Source: Strigomonas culicis (lineage: Eukaryota > Euglenozoa > Kinetoplastea > Trypanosomatida > Trypanosomatidae). Taken from it: a stretch of DNA of 21,013 nucleotides. The stretch is taken from positions 1 through 21,013 of the forward strand of contig AUXH01000336.1 in assembly GCA_000482145.1 (NCBI GenBank). The letters are read 5' to 3'. The first letter of the stretch is position 1, and each line of letters starts with the position of its first letter. The notes under the pieces were generated by a model. The model was not told where the DNA came from, did not search any database, and saw only the letters and a program-made list of their open reading frames with translations. Shown here piece by piece: positions 14,860 to 21,013 of this stretch. A program made the position numbers and the translations under genes.

Positions 14860-15861
14860 TCAGTGCCCCTGCCTTCCCTTGCCATGGGGTGAGGGACGGC
14901 CGCCCTGTGCGTGTCTTGCGCGCTGCTGCGGGTTTGGCCGGCGCTCGGTCGCGGTCACGCACTTGGCCTCCTCCAGCGCCTCGAGCCCATGCAGCACCTG
15001 GGGCGCGCGGTCGGGCACGGCGGCGCGGTGCAGCACCGCCACGCGCACCCCGCGCACGACCTCCGGCGTGTGCCGGCCGGCCCACACGTACCACATGGAC
15101 TTGAAGTGCGAGTGCTCGCGCGCGGCGCCCTCCACCGGATGCCTGTAGTCGTACCGCGCGCGCGGCACAATGTAGAAGGGCTCCACGCCCACCACAGCGG
15201 GCGGCGGCGGCGCCGCCGCCGCCGCCGCAGCCGGGGCCGCGGCTGCCTGGATGAAGGGCGGCAGCGCGAAGGTCGCTGGCGGCGGCCGCGCCGCGCCGGT
15301 CAGCACGCCCTTCGCGATGCGCGACGCCTTGGTGCAGTGGCGCTCGACGAGCTCCCGGTACCACGGCTTTGTGACGACGTAGTCCGGCGCGAGCATCGCC
15401 CAGGGCCGGCCGGCGTTGCGCAGCAGCACAAAGCGCAGGAAGCGCTCGATGTGGTCGTCGCTGAAGGGTGGATTGGTGACGAGCATGTCATGCGGCGGGA
15501 CTGTCCGTGCCTCCACCGCGGCGTAGAAGTCCACGTTCTCGTGGACGACGTTCGGCACCTCGAGCTGCGCCCACAGCTCCTTCACCGTGCCGGAGCAGTA
15601 GTACGGGTCGTAGAGGGTGAAGCGCTCGGGGGTGGAGGGCCGCAGCAGCTGCTGCAGCTCGCGCACCACCGGCAGCACGTCGCGCAGTGCCTCGATGGAC
15701 GTCTCGAAGTGGTCGTTGAAGTTCGCGCGGAAGGGGTGGTACAGCCGCGACCGGTCGGCGCCCGGCGCGGGTCGGTCCGCGCGCCCCTCCGCCTCGGCCT
15801 CCGCCGCGCGGCCGCGCTTGAGGTCCGCGTGCTTCTTATCCATGGCAGTCAGCGTGCGCAT
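14860..15861 (-). CDS. Adenine-type SAM-dependent methyltransferase-like protein
   Basis: A 333-aa protein with two diagnostic elements of adenine-type class I methyltransferases. These are a motif I-like DPYYCSG at residues 85-91 and the catalytic motif NPPF at 130-133, followed by SDDHIERFLRF. Further on are AMLAPDYVVTKPWY and a late FKSMWYVWAG segment. The order I then IV matches N6-adenine DNA/RNA or glutamine methyltransferases. I recall similar uncharacterised proteins in algae and other protists, but the substrate is unknown. Residues around 210-230 form an Ala/Pro-rich insert encoded by a GCC/GGC-rich palindrome. The C-terminal tail is basic. The start at 15861 is the first ATG after the acceptor AG at 15915-15914; a second ATG lies six codons in, at 15843. 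Class is reasonably sure, target is not. Confidence 0.75.
   Translation of the reverse strand: MRTLTAMDKKHADLKRGRAAEAEAEGRADRPAPGADRSRLYHPFRANFNDHFETSIEALRDVLPVVRELQQLLRPSTPERFTLYDPYYCSGTVKELWAQLEVPNVVHENVDFYAAVEARTVPPHDMLVTNPPFSDDHIERFLRFVLLRNAGRPWAMLAPDYVVTKPWYRELVERHCTKASRIAKGVLTGAARPPPATFALPPFIQAAAAPAAAAAAAPPPPAVVGVEPFYIVPRARYDYRHPVEGAAREHSHFKSMWYVWAGRHTPEVVRGVRVAVLHRAAVPDRAPQVLHGLEALEEAKCVTATERRPNPQQRARHAQGGRPSPHGKGRQGH
15200..15223. repeat. 24-bp perfect GC palindrome within the methyltransferase gene
   Basis: A self-complementary GGC/GCC sequence centred at 15211/15212. It encodes part of the Ala/Pro-rich insert and could form a strong hairpin in DNA or mRNA. Confidence 0.85.
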
Positions 15862-16221
15862 CGGGCACAAGAGAGCAAACCGACGTGTGTCGCTATAGCT
15901 AATGATCAATCTACTATACCGAAAGGGAAGGGAGAGAGGAAAGGCAAAGCACATCACGGGATCGAGAGGGCGTACACACACACAGCGTGCGACAAGAATA
16001 AATAATAAAAGAACACCTCTGTCTCGATATAGAAGAGAGTTTCACTCGTTCAGTGTCTTCGGTGTAACACTTCTTATAGTACGTGAAAATGTAAACATAC
16101 AAGTATGTATGAAAAAAAAGGGGATTACCATTATACTATTAATTCCTCCGTAAGTAACGCCATCTTTCTTTCGCTCCATGCGCGGCCGGACCGGACGGGC
16201 GGGTCGGTAGATCCCCTCACG
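15862..16221. other. Spacer between OXA1 and the methyltransferase gene
   Basis: About 360 nt: OXA1 3' UTR and the methyltransferase acceptor. No gene or RNA is recognised. Confidence 0.6.
15914..15949 (-). promoter_or_regulatory. Spliced-leader acceptor region of the methyltransferase gene
   Basis: A C/T tract (15949-15921, coding strand) is followed by AGs at 15918-15914 and further AGs at 15900-15890. The first ATG after them is at 15861, which supports that start over ATGs inside or before the tract. Confidence 0.6.
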
Positions 16222-17499
16222 CTACTTCTTCGGGTCCTGGTCGTCTAGAACCACCTCAAAGTCATTAATGGTCTCAAACTTCTTCTTCGCCTGCGCGAGC
16301 CGCTTGGCCTTGCGCTCCTCCTCCAGCCGTGCCTTTTCCTCCTGGCTCGCGAAGAGCCGCTCGTACAGCGACGGCCCCTTGATCTCCGAGAGAATCTCCA
16401 CCTTCGCGAGCTGCGGCGGGTCGGGGAACCCAAAGTAGTCGCGGAACGGCTGCCAGCGCAGCAGAATGGGCTGCAGCAGCCCCGCCGTCGACAACCCGAT
16501 CCAGTAGGCGAACATCGCCGACGGCTGCGCAGCGAAGAAGTAGATGCCGACCACCGCGCCGCCGCGGACGGCCCAGCGGATGTACATGGAGCTCGCGCTG
16601 CGGCCGCCCTTCTGCATGCGCTGGTTCATCTCGAAGTTCAGCAGGAACATGCCGGCGCAGATGGCGGGCAGGATGTACGTCGGGTCCGGCATGGTGAGGT
16701 CGTGCACCCACAGGAAGGGCGCCATCTCGAGGTCCGTCTCGTACATGGCGAGGCGGCGGATAGAGAAGAAGGCGGACATGGTGACCGGCGCGGTCAGCAT
16801 CGCGAGCATGCTCTTCCACTGCGCGCAGCCGTGCTTCTTCATGAGGGCGTGCTTCATGCGGGTGTAGCCGTCCTTGATGACGCGCTTCTCGGCGGTCGAC
16901 AGCGTGCGGTCGTTCTTCGCCTTGTTCTGGTTCTGCGTGATCTCCGATATCTGGGGGTTGATCAAGTTCATGCGGAGCCCGTTGCGGTGGCTATAGAGCG
17001 ACGGCAGCAGCGTGATGAGGCGCATCAGCAGGCCGTACAGGAAGAAGACGTGGCCCCAGCCGCCGATGTCAATGCCGAACACGCCGTCGTGCCGCCACCC
17101 GCGCATAATCTCCACCTGTTTGTCCACCGGCCGCAGGAAGCTCACTGCCCAGTCCCAGAAGTCCTCGAGCTTCTCGAACATGCTCTTGTCGGGCCGTATG
17201 TAGTCGTCCACGTCGACCGGCTGGCTCGCGAAGATGTCGGGCAGCTCCTCCTCGACCTGCGCGCTGGAGCTGCGGCCCACGTCCGTGCGCCCCCACGTCT
17301 TGGGGTTCCAGCTCAGGTGGCGGTGCGCCGTCAGCGTCGCGCCGTAGAGCGACGCACACGCCGGCGCCGGGGCCGCGGCGAGGCGGCGCGCACTGCCGGC
17401 GCACGCCGTGCGCAGCGGCAGGCCCAAGGCGCCAACAAGGGCGGCGGGAGGCACCACCACGCGCCGCGCGTACAGACAGGTCGGCAGCCGGGTCCGCAT
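16222..17499 (-). CDS. OXA1: Mitochondrial OXA1/YidC-family membrane protein insertase
   Basis: A 425-aa protein that by family inserts mitochondrially encoded and some imported proteins into the inner membrane. The first ~75 residues are Arg/Ala-rich with few acids, a mitochondrial presequence (MRTRLPTCLYARR start). The insertase core runs from the WDWAVSF region through a helix around GWGHVFFLYGLLMRL. Next is the cytosolic/matrix loop RMNLINPQISEITQNQNKAK, the family's 'Q/E-rich after NP' hallmark. Helices around MLTAPVTMSAFFSIRR, the PTYILPAICAGMFLLNF region, AVRGGAVVGIYFFAAQPSA and FAYWIGLSTAGLLQPILL follow. The tail is a Lys/Glu-rich coiled coil ending in KK, like the ribosome-binding tail of OXA1. 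The ATG at 17499 is the first after either upstream acceptor AG. Identification is good, although sequence divergence is high as usual for trypanosomatid OXA1. Confidence 0.88.
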   Translation of the reverse strand: MRTRLPTCLYARRVVVPPAALVGALGLPLRTACAGSARRLAAAPAPACASLYGATLTAHRHLSWNPKTWGRTDVGRSSSAQVEEELPDIFASQPVDVDDYIRPDKSMFEKLEDFWDWAVSFLRPVDKQVEIMRGWRHDGVFGIDIGGWGHVFFLYGLLMRLITLLPSLYSHRNGLRMNLINPQISEITQNQNKAKNDRTLSTAEKRVIKDGYTRMKHALMKKHGCAQWKSMLAMLTAPVTMSAFFSIRRLAMYETDLEMAPFLWVHDLTMPDPTYILPAICAGMFLLNFEMNQRMQKGGRSASSMYIRWAVRGGAVVGIYFFAAQPSAMFAYWIGLSTAGLLQPILLRWQPFRDYFGFPDPPQLAKVEILSEIKGPSLYERLFASQEEKARLEEERKAKRLAQAKKKFETINDFEVVLDDQDPKK

Positions 17500-17512
17500 G
17501 GCGCGCCGTGCA

Positions 17513-17552
17513 GGGGGGGGGGAGAGACGGAAAGGGAGAGGGGGGGCGAGGG
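17513..17552 (-). other. Very C-rich pyrimidine tract inside the OXA1 leader
   Basis: On the coding strand this is C-rich with a run of ten C (17522-17513). No AG follows it before or just after the ATG at 17499, so it cannot serve that start as a splice tract and probably lies in the 5' UTR. Confidence 0.5.
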
Positions 17553-17567
17553 CAAGCGCAGCGAACG

Positions 17568-17667
17568 CTAACAAAGTCCAACAAAACTCCCTTCTCGATT
17601 CGCAGCGAGACGATGCGATCAAAAAATGTACTTTTTTTGCTAAGGAAAAGAAAGGCGGAGAGAGAAG
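17568..17667 (-). promoter_or_regulatory. Spliced-leader acceptor region of OXA1
   Basis: A pyrimidine tract (17667-17641, coding strand) with AG at 17641-17640, then another AG at 17569-17568. Both place the ATG at 17499 as the first start codon, with leaders of about 140 or 68 nt. Confidence 0.5.
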
Positions 17668-18053
17668 TGCTTGGCGAATGGGGACAGCTCAGGAAGCAGA
17701 GCAGAGCGTCTCAAAAGAAATAGCTTCGCGACGGTAATGATAGATCTCTTTCTTACCCTGTTATTAGCACTCTCAGTGTTATTATAGTTTAAGCATGCTG
17801 TTAGTTAATACTGTATTCTTTAAGAGAGTAATTATTAATTTTTATTTACTTTATTCTATTTTGCTTCTCCTTTCTGAAATGGAAGAAAGGAAAACACAAA
17901 AACAAAATGAGAGAAAAAGAGTTACAACTTCACGATCCTTTCAACAAAAAAAAAAAAACAGCGAAAAAAAAAGACAATTTAAGGCGCTGTGCAATGTGAA
18001 CACGATAACAAGCGGGCGAAGTCTGTGCGCTCTTTTTTTTTTCTATTTCTCTC

Positions 18054-18056
<3 letters not shown>

Positions 18057-18085
<29 letters not shown>
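18057..18085. repeat. (CA)14 microsatellite in the eRF3 3' UTR
   Basis: An uninterrupted CA run ends 18 nt after the eRF3 stop codon; on the transcript it reads as (UG)14. Confidence 0.95.
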
Positions 18086-18087
<2 letters not shown>

Positions 18088-18103
18088 GTTTCCTTTTCGG
18101 TCT

Positions 18104-19849
18104 CTACTTCTTCGCGAGCGACTCGCGGGTGGACTCGTACAGCTTCGTCACGAGGCCGATGGCGATTGTCTTGCCCTCGTCGCGCAGCATGAAGCGGCCC
18201 ATCTTGTCGAAGTCCTTGTGCGCCTCCATCACGAGGGGGCGGTCGACCTCGATGCGCGCCATGACGACGTCCCCCGCCTTCGCGCACACCGGCTCCTTCT
18301 CGGTGACCTCGCCCGTCTTCTTGTCCACCTTCGCGAGCAGCTTGTGGAAGGAGGCCTCCTCCTGCGCCGCGTGGATGTGAAGCATGAAGCGAGAGCCGGC
18401 GCAGATGATGTTCTTCACGTCCAGGATGACGACGCGCGCCTGGAAGTACTCCACCGCGCGCAGCGAGGTCGGAACGGAGGTCGCCACGTAGCCCGTGTGG
18501 ATGTCGGCCTCGTCGATGCCGCGCACGCGCAGGTGCACATTGTCGCCCGGATAGCACTTCTCGAACTCGGTGGACTCGATCGAGATGCCCTCGACGACAG
18601 CCTCCTGCTTCGCCGGCAGCACCTGGATCTTCTCGCCCACGGCGATGGAGCCGGACTCCACCTTGCCGTAGATGAACGTCTTGCCGTCGTCCTTGTAGGC
18701 ACCGACGAGCGGGACGCAGAGGACGTCCTCCTCCGTCTTGGATTCGGGCAGCACCAGCTCGTCGATGAAGTCCATCATCGTCGGGCCGCTGTACCACGAG
18801 CACACGCCCGACTGCTTGAGGAGGTTCTCACCAGTGAGGCCGGCGACGGGCATGAAGATGAGGTTCTTCGCCTTGTCCGCGTCGTAGCCGTTCTGCCGCA
18901 GGAAGGGCTTCAGCTTGCCGACAATCTCGTCGTAGCGCTCCTGGCTCCATTTCATCTCGTCCATCTTGTTGATGACGCAGATCATCTGCCGCACGCCGCA
19001 GGTGCGCACCAGCATCGCGTGCTCGCGCGTCTGTCCGCCCTTCTCGAAGCCGGTCTCGAACTCACCCGTGCGGCTGGAGATGACGAGCACGCACACGTCC
19101 GCCTGCGTCGCGCCGCCGATCATGGAGGGCACGAAGGCCTTGTGCCCGGGCGCGTCCAGCACCGTGATGCGGCGCTTCTCCGTCTCGAGGTAGGCCGCGC
19201 CCGTCTCGCGCGTGATGCCCTTGGTGCGCTCCTCCTCCGACACGTCCATCACGTAGGCGTACTCCCAGCCCTCGCGGTGGTTGACCTCGGCCTCGCGCCG
19301 CAGCTTGTCCATCTCCCGCTGGTCGACCAGCCCCTTCTCCATGAGGAGGTGGCCGGAGATGGTCGACTTGCCGGCGTCGACGTGGCCGCAGAAGACGACG
19401 TTGAAGTGCGGGCGCGGGTCGCGCTTGAAAGTCCTCTTGTTCGCCTGCCGCTGCTTCGCGATCTCTCTCTTCACGTTCTCGCGCCGCTCCTCGTCGGTCA
19501 GCTTCGCCTCGTCCGCGGCCTTCGCCTCCGCGGCCGGTGTCGGCGACGCGGGCGTCGACGCCTCCTTGGCCGGCGGGCTGGGGCTCGCCGCGGCCTTCTC
19601 CGGCGGCGCCTCGGCGGCCTTCGCCTCCTCGTTCGCCTTGGCCACCTCCTCCGTCTTCTTTTTGCTCAGCGAGAGCGTCGCGCCGCCCTTCTTCTTGGGC
19701 AGCACCACGCCGCCGCCGCTGCCGCCCAGCGATAGCTTCGCCGCGTCCGCGTGGGACGTCTTGGCGGCCGGCGCGGGGGCCGGGGGGCCGCGGCGGGCGC
19801 CGGCTCGTCCTGCTGCTGCTGCTGCTGCTGGCGGGGGACGTACGGCTGA
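18104..19849 (-). CDS. eRF3: Peptide chain release factor eRF3, GTPase body (frame lacks its own ATG)
   Basis: This frame encodes the conserved part of eRF3/SUP35. By family it is the translational GTPase that works with eRF1 at stop codons. G1 is GHVDAGKST, switch I has ERTKGITRETG, G3 is DAPGHK and G4 is NKMD. The segment VLVISSRTGEFETGFEKGGQTREHAM is characteristic of eRF3 rather than eEF1A or HBS1. Beta-barrel domains 2 and 3 follow, and the protein ends soon after GRFMLRDEGKTIAIG. Ahead of the GTPase is an Ala/Glu/Pro/Lys-rich linker. Within this frame the first methionine comes after the P-loop (in GHLLMEKG). Upstream the frame is open only back to a TAG at 19852-19850. A functional protein therefore needs the N-terminal frame at 20241-19666 joined by a -1 shift, or by one extra base if a C was lost in sequencing. 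Function is certain; gene structure is not. Confidence 0.95.
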   Translation of the reverse strand, partial: SAVRPPPAAAAAAGRAGARRGPPAPAPAAKTSHADAAKLSLGGSGGGVVLPKKKGGATLSLSKKKTEEVAKANEEAKAAEAPPEKAAASPSPPAKEASTPASPTPAAEAKAADEAKLTDEERRENVKREIAKQRQANKRTFKRDPRPHFNVVFCGHVDAGKSTISGHLLMEKGLVDQREMDKLRREAEVNHREGWEYAYVMDVSEEERTKGITRETGAAYLETEKRRITVLDAPGHKAFVPSMIGGATQADVCVLVISSRTGEFETGFEKGGQTREHAMLVRTCGVRQMICVINKMDEMKWSQERYDEIVGKLKPFLRQNGYDADKAKNLIFMPVAGLTGENLLKQSGVCSWYSGPTMMDFIDELVLPESKTEEDVLCVPLVGAYKDDGKTFIYGKVESGSIAVGEKIQVLPAKQEAVVEGISIESTEFEKCYPGDNVHLRVRGIDEADIHTGYVATSVPTSLRAVEYFQARVVILDVKNIICAGSRFMLHIHAAQEEASFHKLLAKVDKKTGEVTEKEPVCAKAGDVVMARIEVDRPLVMEAHKDFDKMGRFMLRDEGKTIAIGLVTKLYESTRESLAKK

Positions 19850-20241
19850 CTATTGCTGTAGTTGTTGTTGTTGTTGTGGTTGCTGTAGTCGCCGCCTTGG
19901 TAGCCCTGCTGCTGGTTGTTGTAAGTGGCGCCGCCGCCGCGCCCGCGGCCGCCGTAGCCGCCGCGCTGCTGCTGGTACCCGCCCTGCTGATAACCGCCCT
20001 GCTGATAACCGCCCTGCTGATAACTGCCCTGCTGGTACCCACCCTGCTGGTAGCCACCCTGCTGCTGGTACCCGCCCTGATAGCCCTGCTGGTCGTACCC
20101 GCCCTGCGGCTGGTACCCACCCTGTTGGTACCCGCCCTGCTGGTAGCCACCCTGCTGGTATCCCCCTTGGTAGCCCCCGCCTTGCTGGTACCCGCCGTTG
20201 CCGCCGGGGTTGTAGTTGCCAGTGGGCTGCTGCCACGCCAT
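19666..20241 (-). CDS. eRF3: eRF3 N-terminal prion-like repeat domain (5' frame of the same gene)
   Basis: This frame starts with the ATG that follows the acceptor AG at 20305-20304 and begins MAWQQPTGNYNPGG. About 90 residues of GGYQQ-type repeats follow (ten perfect GGYQQ units plus variants such as GGYDQQ and GSYQQ), then an RGG-type stretch, an Asn run and Gln7. The pattern closely resembles the oligopeptide repeats of yeast Sup35, which sit at the same place, ahead of the eRF3 GTPase. After DEPAPAAA (near 19790) the reading becomes Arg/Ala-rich and unlike eRF3, while the other frame there reads as a smooth PAPAPAAK linker leading into eRF3. The residues after about position 150 are therefore probably out-of-frame sequence, and this is the N-terminus of the gene at 18104-19849. 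A separate 191-aa protein is the less likely alternative. Confidence 0.8.
   Translation of the reverse strand: MAWQQPTGNYNPGGNGGYQQGGGYQGGYQQGGYQQGGYQQGGYQPQGGYDQQGYQGGYQQQGGYQQGGYQQGSYQQGGYQQGGYQQGGYQQQRGGYGGRGRGGGATYNNQQQGYQGGDYSNHNNNNNYSNSQPYVPRQQQQQQQDEPAPAAAPRPPRRPPRRPTRTRRSYRWAAAAAAWCCPRRRAARRSR
19669..19849 (-). other. Overlap window in which the eRF3 reading frame must change
   Basis: Both frames are open here: the N-terminal frame stops at 19668-19666 and the body frame is blocked upstream by the TAG at 19852-19850. Protein quality switches from one frame to the other between the Gln7 run (19810-19830) and about 19765. On the coding strand this part contains a run of six C (19787-19782) and a run of five C (19779-19775). 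One additional C in either run would join the frames. I see no textbook X-XXY-YYZ slippery heptamer in the zero frame. Confidence 0.7.
19810..19830 (-). repeat. (CAG)7 codon repeat encoding Gln7
   Basis: Seven uninterrupted CTG units on the plus strand encode seven glutamines just before the frame change in eRF3. Such a pure triplet run is prone to length change but cannot itself alter the frame. Confidence 0.9.
19980..20215 (-). repeat. 15-bp-based tandem repeat coding for GGYQQ units
   Basis: Degenerate tandem units, mostly 15 nt (GGC/GGT-TAC/TAT-CAG-CAG plus Gly), encode ten perfect GGYQQ copies and several variants. Third-base differences between units (TAC/TAT, GGC/GGT/GGG) show that the repeats are not a very recent expansion, although some neighbouring units are nearly identical. 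Confidence 0.9.
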
Positions 20242-20682
20242 CTTCGACAGTGGAGAGTAAGAAGGGAAAAGAAAAAAAGAGAGACTTATTTAGTTGATTG
20301 ATACTACAAAGAAAAAAGGAAGGAGAGAAGGAGTGGCAACACAAATACAAGTCCATTGGTTTAGAGAGAAGAAGGAGTATACGTGCATGGATAGACGCAC
20401 CTGTGATTTGTTGTTCCGTCCGCTTTATCTTTCTTGTTGCTTTGCATTTTATTGATTATATATCTTCTATATATTTCTCTCATTTCTTTCTTTTGTAATA
20501 CCGCTTTTTTTTTTCTCTTCTTCACCTATGTACGTATGTAACTGAATGTTAACCGTTATTAAAGCCCAATAACAACACACGCAAAGCAACAACTAGTTCT
20601 TGTCACTACTGAGAGAAGAAAGGGGGAAAAAAAACAGTAGTAATCAACGCATGTAAACAGAAAAAAAAAGGTGACAGCTCAA
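20242..20682. other. Spacer between the Pro/Gln-rich gene and eRF3
   Basis: About 440 nt of AT-rich 3' UTR and the eRF3 acceptor. Nothing else is recognised. Confidence 0.6.
20304..20333 (-). promoter_or_regulatory. Spliced-leader acceptor region of eRF3
   Basis: A C/T-rich tract (20333-20308, coding strand) is followed by AG at 20305-20304, giving a 62-nt leader to the ATG at 20241. This supports transcription starting with the repeat frame rather than inside the GTPase frame. Confidence 0.6.
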
Positions 20683-21013
20683 CTACTGACGATAGCCGCC
20701 AGCACCGGGGAGCACAGACCGGTTCGGCGGAGGCGCGCCAAACATGGAAGGCGGCGGCGGCCCGCTCCGCGGCGGCGGCGCCAACTGCTGCTGCTGCTGC
20801 TGCTGTGGTAGCTGCTGCTGCTGCTGTGCGTACGGCGCCTGCGGCGGCGGTGCGGCACCCGGACGCGGAGGCCCCAAAGGCACCTGCTGCGGCTGCTGCA
20901 GCGGGTAGGGCGGCTGCGGCTGCTGCGGCGGGGCCGGCACGCTTCCGACGCGCGACGGCCCCTGCGACGGCGGCGCGCCGCTGCCCGCGGCGGGCGGCGA
21001 CCCACCCGCGCTC
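20683..21013 (-). CDS. Pro/Gln-rich protein, C-terminal part only (5' end beyond window)
   Basis: The frame is open from the window edge to the stop at 20683-20685 and encodes about 109 residues; the start is outside. The visible part is low-complexity. Pro/Gly/Ala/Ser-rich sequence comes first, then PPYP and QQP motifs, Gln5 and Gln7 runs, proline clusters (PPPP), and the end SMFGAPPPNRSVLPGAGGYRQ. There are no acidic residues in view. A GTG codon at 20940 is in frame but is not a start, since the frame continues to the edge with the same composition. I do not recognise the protein. Such tails occur in RNA-binding and coat/transport proteins (for example SF1- or Sec31-like), but nothing here decides between them. 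It is the gene immediately upstream of eRF3 in the unit. Confidence 0.8.
   Translation of the reverse strand, partial: SAGGSPPAAGSGAPPSQGPSRVGSVPAPPQQPQPPYPLQQPQQVPLGPPRPGAAPPPQAPYAQQQQQLPQQQQQQQLAPPPRSGPPPPSMFGAPPPNRSVLPGAGGYRQ

Larger units (their letters stand above)
17500..18103. other. Spacer between eRF3 and OXA1
   Basis: About 600 nt: eRF3 3' UTR starting with the (UG)14 run, an AT-rich middle, and the OXA1 acceptor and long leader. No gene is seen. Confidence 0.6.

Noticed and set aside
14911..16005. 364-aa plus-strand open frame opposite the methyltransferase gene
   Set aside because: Shadow composition; the minus strand has DPYYCSG and NPPF motifs and a splice-acceptor pattern.
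18104..19708. eRF3 as a separate gene starting at the GTG at 19708
   Set aside because: Nuclear eukaryotic genes do not normally start at GTG, there is no pyrimidine tract/AG just upstream, and the frame reads as good linker sequence well before 19708.
17795..19735. 646-aa plus-strand open frame opposite eRF3
   Set aside because: Antisense to a highly conserved GTPase. Its N-terminus runs through A/T homopolymers and the CA microsatellite.

Overview
The window looks like nuclear DNA of a trypanosomatid (Leishmania/Crithidia/Leptomonas-like kinetoplastid). Eleven recognisable protein genes all lie on the minus strand, none has an intron, and the coding blocks are GC-rich. They are separated by AT-rich spacers of about 0.25-1.3 kb. 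Almost every gene is preceded on the coding strand by a long pyrimidine tract followed by the first AG, the usual layout of a spliced-leader acceptor. This is one stretch of a directional polycistronic unit transcribed from high to low coordinates. No strand switch, tRNA, rRNA, CRISPR array or transposon is visible.

In order of transcription: the 3' end of a Pro/Gln-rich protein (21013-20683); translation release factor eRF3 (20241-18104), whose Sup35-like N-terminal repeat region is in a different frame from the GTPase body; a mitochondrial OXA1/YidC insertase (17499-16222); an adenine-type SAM methyltransferase (15861-14860); ribosomal protein uS8/S15A (14493-14101); a TMEM184/Ost-alpha-type membrane protein with two tandem zinc-ribbon-like motifs at its C-terminus (13646-11730); SKP1 (11152-10601); a full-length ABCA transporter (9334-3911); a TatD-family nuclease (3221-2229); an unrecognised 171-aa charged helical protein (1983-1468); and a TesB-type acyl-CoA thioesterase (1209-241).

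The genes do not form a pathway, which is normal for trypanosomatid units, where expression is set after transcription. Two or three concern translation (eRF3, uS8, possibly the methyltransferase), two concern lipids (ABCA, thioesterase), and one each concerns mitochondrial membrane insertion, ubiquitin ligase assembly and DNA cleavage.

The observations most worth following are the apparent -1 frame break in eRF3 and the matched pair of Cys4 motifs fused to the TMEM184-like protein. The body frame of eRF3 has no ATG before its P-loop. Several long plus-strand open frames are antisense shadows of GC-rich genes.
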